A stretch of DNA of 64,000 bases, taken from the NCBI GenBank assembly GCA_963920525.1, contig OY986439.1, positions 43,740,193-43,804,192 of the forward strand, in the 5' to 3' direction. The first letter of the stretch is position 1, and every line of letters starts with the position of its first letter. This document shows positions 57,083-64,000 of this stretch, piece by piece. Both the position numbers and the translations under genes were made by a program. The stretch comes from Dichetophora obliterata (Eukaryota; Arthropoda; Insecta; Diptera; Sciomyzidae). The notes under the pieces were generated by a model. It saw nothing but the letters and a program-made list of their open reading frames with translations, was not told where the DNA came from and did no database searches.

Positions 57083-58375
57083 CAATCTTGAAAATCTTGA
57101 AGTTGGTGTAAAATAATGTCTAGTTAGGCGCTGACGACCGCTGATTAAAATTATCAAAATGATCAAAATGATCCAAATGATCTATTGCCATATATTGCTT
57201 TTTATTTTTTTATTTTATTTATTTTTTTGCTCATCCTACCCTTAACGATTAAATTTCATTGCTTGTGGTGTTGACGAACAAAAACACGCCATGTTTGGAT
57301 TGCCGAGAGAGAAAGTGTGTATTGCTTGTCGTTGTAGGCTTTCGTTTGCTGTTGAGCAAATCAAACTCTCAAGTGTTATTAGATGACAGTCAACTGTGAG
57401 CAATGCAATAAATCACAGTGTGTGTACGTTCAAATAGATGCACCGACGCTGGGCTTTAATGAGTATTACGAATTAGATTTTAAAAAAAGTTGTTTTACAA
57501 AATTTTGGGTCTTTTTTGGTTTTGTTGTTTTATTGTTTTGTGTAATTTTGTTTTTTACTTTTGCGTGATCTTTCCAACTTTTTTGGTTATAATGTTTTTT
57601 AAGAATGATTTAAACAAAATTTTTTTATTTTTTTTTTTAATTTTGTTTTTCGGCCATATGTCGTTCAGCTTTTAGATGATGTGTTATTTTCTTTTTTGAA
57701 CAATTTTGCATTGGTCAAATTTCCTACTGCCAACACTTTTACCATGGGTTCTTTATTTGATTCACATTTAAGTATTTTTAAAAAATTAGCGCAGGTCTAG
57801 TTTTTTATAAAAATATGTAAAATTGAAAAATTGTTTTCATAAAAAGTCATATTTTGACATATTAAAAATATATCTTAACAAAAATCAACGTTGCTTGAAA
57901 AATACTTATATTCTTGGAGTTCAGTCTTAATAATCTCCATTTAACACACTCCCTTCGCCGCCATCCCCCTAACCATCAAAAGAAAGTCTTGACTACGATA
58001 TGGACATAAACACTAATTTTAATAAAAAATTGTTGATAAAGAAACATTCGAAATTCCGAATATACTTATATTTGCAAATGATATAGATTCCCAAATTAAA
58101 AAATTGCTCGTTTGTTAAATCGAGTTAACAGATGCTTTAATGATATCGCAATAAAAATTGATAAATGACTGAGACGAAGGCAATGAAAAATATGCTAACT
58201 TAATTTTTACTCATGCACACACACACAGACAGTTGACTAAACCCAGTGGGCATTTTAGCGAGTGCTACGCAAAAAAAGGCATGCTAGCACTGCTATCATT
58301 GGCGTCAATACACCTTTCATGATCACTGCATTAATGAGTACTTCTGTAAGGCCTACCTTTTGAAGGTCCTTATTC
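57083..58375. other. AT-rich DNA, nothing recognised
   Basis: T-rich open frames near 57500-57675 look like composition artefacts. No transposon ends or exon-like islands stand out. Confidence 0.4.
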
Positions 58376-58860
58376 TTTTCATTTTATTTTATATGAAAAA
58401 ATTTACAAAAAAATCAAAAAAAAATTTTAAATACACAGAACAGTTTGTAAAAAAATTTAGATTTAAAAAAAACCTAAAAAAATTTATTTTTTGTCCGAGT
58501 TGGGTCTCGAACCCGGGCTCCCGAAAACTAACAGATTACATATTATATTATATGAAAATATTTATATGGAAAAATTCAAAGTCTTTTCTTATATTTTTGT
58601 ATGAAGAAAATTTATAAAAAAATTCCAAAAAAGTTTTAAATACACAGAACAGTTTGTAAAAAAATTTAGTTTTAAAAAAAATAACAAAAAAGTTTTTTTT
58701 GTCCGAGTTGGGTATCGAACCCGGGCTCCCGAGAGCGTACTTTCATTTGTATTCATGCAAAATAAGCAAGTGATTCTTAACAACCACGGTAGTCGAGTAG
58801 GTAAGATGTCGGACCGCCGACTGAGAAGTCCGTGGTTCAAATCTCAGATTGTTACTGGAT
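58376..58860 (-). repeat. Tandem SINE-like units with tRNA-type B boxes
   Basis: Two similar units, 58380-58525 and 58590-58735, share TAAATACACAGAACAG, TTTGTAAAAAAATTTAG and TTTTTTGTCCGAGTTGGGT. On the - strand each has GGGTTCGAGACCC or GGGTTCGATACCC, good matches to the pol III B box (GGTTCGANNCC). Next to them, on the + strand at 58780-58855, a tRNA-shaped stretch has AACAACC pairing with GATTGTT at its ends, TAGTCGAGTAGG as an A-box-like string and GGTTCAAATC as a B-box-like string, but its arms do not fold cleanly. Likely tRNA-derived SINE DNA rather than functional tRNA genes. Confidence 0.5.
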
Positions 58861-59917
58861 TTTTATTTGAAGTTGATATTTTTATTGCTTTTCCTTCTAA
58901 CGTGACTTCTCGAAAGAGTGCTTCTAGCAGGTCTCTTTTGAGCAAGGAGAGCGGAAGGCCTGAAAAATTTTCCCATTTCATATAAAAAAGCAAGTGTAAT
59001 TGTATATGAGTGCTGCAGTACTCTAAAATCCATACGAAGGCCTGCTAGCAGCGCTGCCAATGCCTACTGGGAATAGCAACATTATGCAAATTCAGACCGT
59101 TAAATTGTATGATATGGCAAAAAAAACATGTCGATTTGTATGTAAAAATTTAAATAAATTTACAACACAATCTTTAGCATTGTAGTTTAATATGTGTCCT
59201 TATGTGAGCATGTGCGTGTGTGAGTGTGTGTGTGTGTATGCATGCGTATGTGTGTTTGGAAGAGTTTAAATGTGTTTTTCATACATAAACATTAATATTT
59301 ATTTGCAGACTTAAGTTTGTACAATATTTTGACATTTTCTGGCATTGCTTGAAAGTTGACACCAACAGCATTTCTTTTTTATACAATGTAAAAAAGTAAA
59401 GAAAAAATGTTTTTCATAATAAAAAAACAACAACACAAAGCAATTTCTTCTTATTCCCTTGCCTTATTAAAGAAGTTACATCATCTAAAGAGCAATAACT
59501 ACTTTGTCGGAAAAAAAACGAAATTTTGAAAAATGTGCAAAGCTTTTTACGCCAACATCCGATGCCAATGCATGCTTCCGCTGCCAGCCTTTGACATTTT
59601 TCAGCAAAACTACTACCGCTAAAAAAATTACTAAAAATAAAGTTTAAAAAAAAAACATAAAAAATATACCTAAAAGTAACGCAAATGAAAGTGTTATCAA
59701 ATTACACCAAAACAGGTGTAAGAAAACGGCAAAATTGTGTCAATTTAAAAACGATTACCTAAAATTGTTTTGAGTCCCAAGACCAAACAAGAAAGCACTA
59801 ACCAGTAAACAAAATCAAGCAGCAATTTAACATAAAAAATCTACCACCATCAAAACGAAGCAAAAAACTTACACTTTCGACTCCATATACTCACTCACTC
59901 ACACACACTCACATACA
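58861..59917. other. Probable 5' flank and 5' UTR of the exon at 59918
   Basis: Contains GT-rich microsatellite DNA (about 59210-59255), then A/AAC-rich sequence. From about 59560 to 59917 the composition (CAACATCCGATGCC, CTTCCGCTGCCAGCC, repeated ACTCAC) resembles a fly 5' UTR. No TATA box or initiator could be fixed with confidence. Confidence 0.3.
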
Positions 59918-60034
59918 ATGGTGGAGATACAAAAACCACATTCGGCGCTCAAGAGACCTTCGCTGAAGCGTGAAACAGTTGTTGTCAATAATAGTGCGCC
60001 AATAAAGAAGGTGACGCTCGTGCCGAAGGATGAG
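59918..60034 (+). CDS. Probable first coding exon of an unidentified host gene
   Basis: The ATG at 59918 sits in CATACAATGG, close to the Drosophila start consensus. The frame reads MVEIQKPHSALKRPSLKR and then ETVVVNNSAPIKKVTLVPKD, ending E39 exactly at GAG/GTAAGT, a near-perfect donor, in phase 0. Codon choice (GTG GAG ATA, AAG AAG GTG ACG CTC GTG CCG AAG) contrasts with the AT-rich flanks. The 39 residues are basic with no signal peptide or known domain, as often found in the variable N-terminus of a cytosolic or nuclear protein. No downstream exon lies in the remaining 4 kb, consistent with a long first intron. The gene is not recognised. Confidence 0.55.
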
Positions 60035-60883
60035 GTAAGTTCTTATGTCATTGTAAGTGTATGGGTATGTGTAGGTATGTACTTGTATGCTTTGCTTATG
60101 TTCGCGATATTAAATTTTACTCCTTTTTACAATAAAGTATGCAGCTTTTATTCAGACTAAGGACTTTTTGATACTCTTCTCACGCATGCTCCATTTCTAC
60201 TTGCCGCCACTCTTTTCAAGCCAAAAAGTAACAATAAAGTTGTTTTGGAAAAAGCGGTAATAATAAAAATGAATGTTCTGCGATTTTGTTTTTAGCGAAT
60301 ATTCTGACAAAATAAAATGACAGCAAAAGGGTTGCCACACACTCCCTCTAAACGATTTTTAGTGTGCCGTTTTTTCTATTGAATTTTTACGTTAAATTAC
60401 AATTTTTTTTACTATACATACTAGGGTGGCCCAAAAAATGTCGTGTTTGATGTCCACGGCTTTTCCACTTCCACTTGACCTAAGAAACTCCTCGTGTGAA
60501 GCCCATCTCAATTGGTACGGTTTAGGAATTTATTTTCTCGTTTTCCCATACGATTTGTATGAGGGAAAACTCAGTTTTGCTGGTAAATTAAACTTAGAGC
60601 ATTATATTTTAAACACAATGGTTAAAAAAAGACGTGCTCTCTCAAATTGTAATTTTTATTACATATCTAAATATCATTTACATCTGATTATTATTTGGTG
60701 GTCTGTGGCTCAATTCTTAGAACTACCTACATATATGAATACTTTTACTTGCAATCATTTCCTTAAAAATCAATATCTCTAGGAGTATTCCATTAAAGTA
60801 TTCATTATAAGTATTGGTCTTAAAACTTAGATAATAATAGAAGGAATGCAAAATGAAGTAAAAATTCATAGGGTAGTTATATA
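60035..60883. other. Likely start of a long intron
   Basis: Follows the donor at 60035. Contains AGGGTGGCCCAAAAAAT near 60423, reminiscent of dispersed dipteran repeats; no partner end was found. No exon recognised. Confidence 0.35.
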
Positions 60884-61799
60884 CAGGGTCCGCCAAAGAA
60901 CTTTTTTTTTTTGAAAATTCTATAATAAAAAACTACTGAATATTTTCTCAAATTTCTTTTTTTATTTGAAAGTACAATTCTTCCGGTTAATAATGCAAAA
61001 TAATTTTATTCAAATGGCTACCTCGGCTGGCCATGCAGTAGCCTACACGATCGGTCCAATTTTTAAGCACATTATCGATTGTGTGCAGCTGTATTTCACC
61101 AATGGCTTCACGAATATTGTCCTTTAAAGCGTTAATTGTCTCTGGCTTGTCGGCGTAACACTTATCTTTGAGGGCGCCCCACAAATAATAGTCCAACGGT
61201 GTCAAATCGCAACTCCAAGGTGGCCAAACGACATCAGCTCTGCGGCTGATAATGCGATCTTCAAAAACATGGCGCAAAACATCGAGTGTAGCTTCGGCTG
61301 TGTGGCACGTAGCGCCGTCCTGTTGAAATCAAATGTTGCCAATATCTTCCTCTTCAATTTTTGTGAACAAAAATTCGTTCAACATGGCCCGATAACGATC
61401 GCCATTGATTATAACGGCCACTCCTTGCTCATTTTCGAAGAAAAATGGCCCAATTATGCCTCTGGACCAAAATCCGCACCAAACAATGACTCGTTTTGGG
61501 TGCAGCGGCTTTTCAATGTATGCGTGCGGGTTTTCTGTGCAACTAATGCGATAATTTTGCTTGTTTATATACCCGCCAAGATCAAAATGAGCTTCATCTG
61601 AAAAGATGATTTTTTTGGCAAAATCGGCATCTTCTGTAAGTCGATCGCAGGCCCACTTCTTAGCGTTGTTCAAGCGTATACACAACCATATTCGTTTAAC
61701 GGAAGGATAAAACTAATTATCTGTCAATTCAGACATGAGCTAAGTGTTACCATTCACGAAATAAGCACTTGTTGAAAAAAAGTTATATGGCGGACCCTG
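60884..61799 (-). mobile_element. mariner-superfamily element, internally deleted, copy 2
   Basis: TA duplication at 60882-60883 and 61800-61801. The ends are CAGGGTCCGCCA at the left and TGGCGGACCCTG at the right. At 916 bp it is about 0.4 kb short of a full-length mariner; the N-terminal DNA-binding part of the transposase is gone. Distinct from the element at 7018 in termini and protein, but closely related in motif layout. It lies in the presumed first intron of the gene whose exon is at 59918. Confidence 0.9.
60987..61685 (-). pseudogene. mariner transposase catalytic-domain remnant
   Basis: The frame opens at 61685 inside the protein and carries IIFSDEAHFDLGG (first Asp), CTENPHAYIEKPLHPKRVIV and WCGFWSRGIIGPFFFE. 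An in-frame TGA replaces the usual Trp before FQQDGATCHTAEATLDVL (second Asp). PPWSCDLTPLDYYLWG (third Asp) follows, and the C-terminus ends at a stop at 60987. The second and third Asp are 36 residues apart. Besides the lost N-terminal domain the nonsense codon is the only lesion seen, so inactivation may be recent. Confidence 0.88.
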
Positions 61800-61801
61800 T
61801 A

Positions 61802-64000
61802 TTTCTGGATTAAAAGTTACAACAAGTAGTTTTTTGCATTTATGTTTTTATTGTTAGTCGTTTTGGGTAATGTTTTTTCTTCTTCTTCTTTTTATTTTTA
61901 TTCTTCTGGCGGCTCTTCACTTATTACATGACTTTACCTGTCAGTTTATTTATCTGACTTTACATTAAAGATTATTTCGTATTAAATATGCCTAAAAATG
62001 ATTAAATAATTTACCTACATATTATAAAAAAAACTTTAAAACAAAAATTATTCGTAGCATAAATTATTTAAAATGCCTTTAATTGTGATTGATATTTTGG
62101 AAATAAACATTATATTTATACAATTATATTATGTAAAATTTGCAAACATCAACATTTTGCGAAGTTCTTACAGCTGTTTTGGACAAAGTCAAATATTAAT
62201 GTTCAATTAAATGCAGCCGATGGCCAAATGTTGAAAGGAAAAACAGCTGTCAGCAACTTGCACACACACACACAAGCAAATAAGTACGCACACAATTTGA
62301 TAATCATTAAAATACAAAGAAAATTCAATTAACTAGGCCAATACATGCGCCAGCATGCTTAAAAAAGCCTACAATTTTCAAATTATACTATCAACACTAC
62401 AGCCAACAAACAAACAAACAGACAGACAGACATATACAAAGACAGGCATAACTATATAACGCTCATTATTTAAGCTTTAGCTGAGCTAATGATTGATGAT
62501 TCTGCCCTGTTGGCCTACTGATTGGCTGACTGCCTGCCGCTAGCTGTTATGTCTAGCTAAGGACCTAGGTCATAAATTTTCATTCATTATCTGACAACGA
62601 AGTTATACCAAATGCTTTTTTTGTTCCATATTTAAAAAATTGCGCACTTTTATAATTGGTACGCAGTTCCAAACAATTTGAATGTGCATAAATGTTATAT
62701 TTAACTTTGAGCCAATTATTTTGTTTATTCTCAGCTAAATTATTTTTTTTTTGCACCTGAGCGTGTAGCTAAAATTCGCTGCAGCAGAGAAGACATACTA
62801 AATATTCTGAGCAGCTTTGTTATGCCTTCAGGCACATTTTTCGAGAAATCTTTTGAGGTGACAGTGAATTTAATGAAAAATATAACAGTAAAATTTACCG
62901 TGCTTTCTTGTCGCTAAGTGACAAAAATTGCTACTCCACCCGCTTACTGCTACCCACCCACAGACACAACTGCAAGCTCTGTTGCCGAAAACTTAAGTGC
63001 GCGCGCATTATAACCAGAATAACCAGAAATTATAACAACATTTTAATGACCCGTTTTACTTGCTTGGAAATCATTATGAAGTGCCTTGCAATTATTTTGC
63101 CGTTTATTGCTGCACGTTCTAATGGCCTTAACAATGTGTTGTCTGCACATTCTTGTTGTTTGTTGTATTTGCGTTTTAAAACGTTGTAGCTACTGAATGC
63201 CAGATAAAAGGACCAACAAATCGAGACAAAACTTGCTGCACAAAACAATTCATGCACTCAAGCATTTAAGTGCTGTTATTGTTGTTGTAAATTATATACT
63301 CGCCTTTCATGTTGTCATTGCTGTTGTTGCATTGCTGTCCTTGACGTTGCTGGCACTGCTGCTGGTATTTTGTTATTTTGGTTGTCAGAGAAGAAGAGCT
63401 CCAAACAAACAACTTGATGGTCTTACGTTAATTGGCCTTGAGGCAAGTTTATGTAAGGGCCAAATATCTTAACGCAAATTAACATTAAAAAATAAGCTTT
63501 TACATATCAATTAAAATTGTACCAGTATTTTGTGACTCTGAAATTGCAGTTGAATAACAGATAGAATTTTATCGTGAGAAAGAACAAGAAATAATGAGAA
63601 ATAAAAAAGCATTGAATGAGTTTCAAAAAATTTAGAATGAGTAATAAAAAAAACAATGAAAAATACCATGATTCAATTATTATAAGGTTTTTTGTATATT
63701 AGACGTTTTCTCAAATTGGTATGCTTATTTGAAAATGAGAGCAGAAAAAAATCATGAGAGCAATGTCATTAGAGCTAAAAATGCACACGGTTGCCCAAAT
63801 ATCATACTAATTGGTACTATATTGACTACTATTAATTTTGTTCCAGTACTTTTATTGCTCCGATTTCTTAGTGCATTAATAACTTTTTAAATTTTATTTA
63901 TTTATTTACTTCAATGAAAATTAAGTTAATAAATGTATAAATACAAAAATAAATATAATTTTCTTCGTTTATTTTAATAAACACATTAAACCTTACTATG
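61802..64000. other. AT-rich DNA, no feature supported
   Basis: Short CA-type microsatellite (about 62263-62275) and an ACAAACAGACAGACAGACA-like run (62408-62430). The open frames at 62908-63472 look like chance (TTG/GTT-rich). It would be intron if the exon at 59918 is real. Nothing else recognised. Confidence 0.4.

Noticed and set aside
58780..58855. Functional tRNA gene
   Set aside because: The ends pair, but anticodon and T stems have mismatches and the anticodon loop would be the wrong size; kept only as SINE-like.
62908..63472. Two overlapping + strand frames as a membrane-protein exon
   Set aside because: Hydrophobicity derives from TTG/GTT-rich DNA; no acceptor/donor pair with matching phase was seen.
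1..64000. CRISPR arrays, operons, prokaryotic promoters or phage modules
   Set aside because: No short regularly spaced direct repeats with unique spacers and no bacterial gene organisation; composition and elements are those of an insect genome.

Overview
The window looks like non-genic or intronic sequence from a large, very AT-rich insect nuclear genome. A schizophoran fly (tephritid or calyptrate-like) is the best guess. This rests on the dense GT/CA and TTG microsatellites, 5'-truncated non-LTR elements, mariner, hAT, piggyBac-like and Helitron copies, and isolated short exon-like islands with GT/AG borders. There is no prokaryotic organisation: no operons, ribosome binding sites or CRISPR. 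No complete host gene lies in the window. Long translations in it are transposon proteins in decay or artefacts of satellite DNA.

Layout, left to right. A TTAA-flanked piggyBac-like element (193-1417) is followed by a possible LINE tail (1840-1925). A 5'-truncated non-LTR element (about 3740-6742) is broken by stops and frameshifts. A mariner copy (about 7018-8252) abuts a 4.1 kb fold-back structure (8642-12757) that carries two further inverted-repeat insertions in its left arm only. A three-level nest (13254-17341) holds a second inverted-repeat element (13380-16520) and a Helitron-like element (15082-16179). From 17342 to 26866 the DNA is mostly plain AT-rich, with a 201 bp hAT-type MITE (20973-21173) and three small exon candidates on the + strand. 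A 1.16 kb TATAG satellite (26867-28027) precedes a second giant palindrome (29018-31852). A second copy of the first LINE family (32150-33850) and a Jockey-clade LINE (36428-38375) follow.

From 38837 to 41685 a TTAA-flanked long-TIR element contains two hAT-type insertions. A good exon candidate on the - strand (42082-42197) ends in a short terminal exon with a polyadenylation signal just past the stop. Two hAT remnants (44639-45150; 47175-48128) come next, then a third and different LINE with ORF1, endonuclease and RT remnants (48986-52230), with a MITE at its 3' end (52231-52555). A 245 bp tandem array folded into a palindrome (55655-57082) and tandem SINE-like units (58376-58860) follow. 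A probable first coding exon of a host gene (59918-60034, + strand) and an internally deleted mariner copy (60884-61799) close the annotated part. The rest, to 64000, shows nothing recognisable.

How the parts relate: most of the sequence is transposons inserted into transposons. Target-site duplications and one-armed insertions let the order of events be read in several places. The most unusual parts are three large imperfect palindromes of different sequence (8642-12757, 29018-31852, 55655-57082), none with a visible transposase, and an apparent 5 bp footprint flanked by TTAA where the opposite arm holds an 853 bp insert. Host-gene evidence is limited to splice-site-bounded short open frames. 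None could be matched to a named gene by eye.
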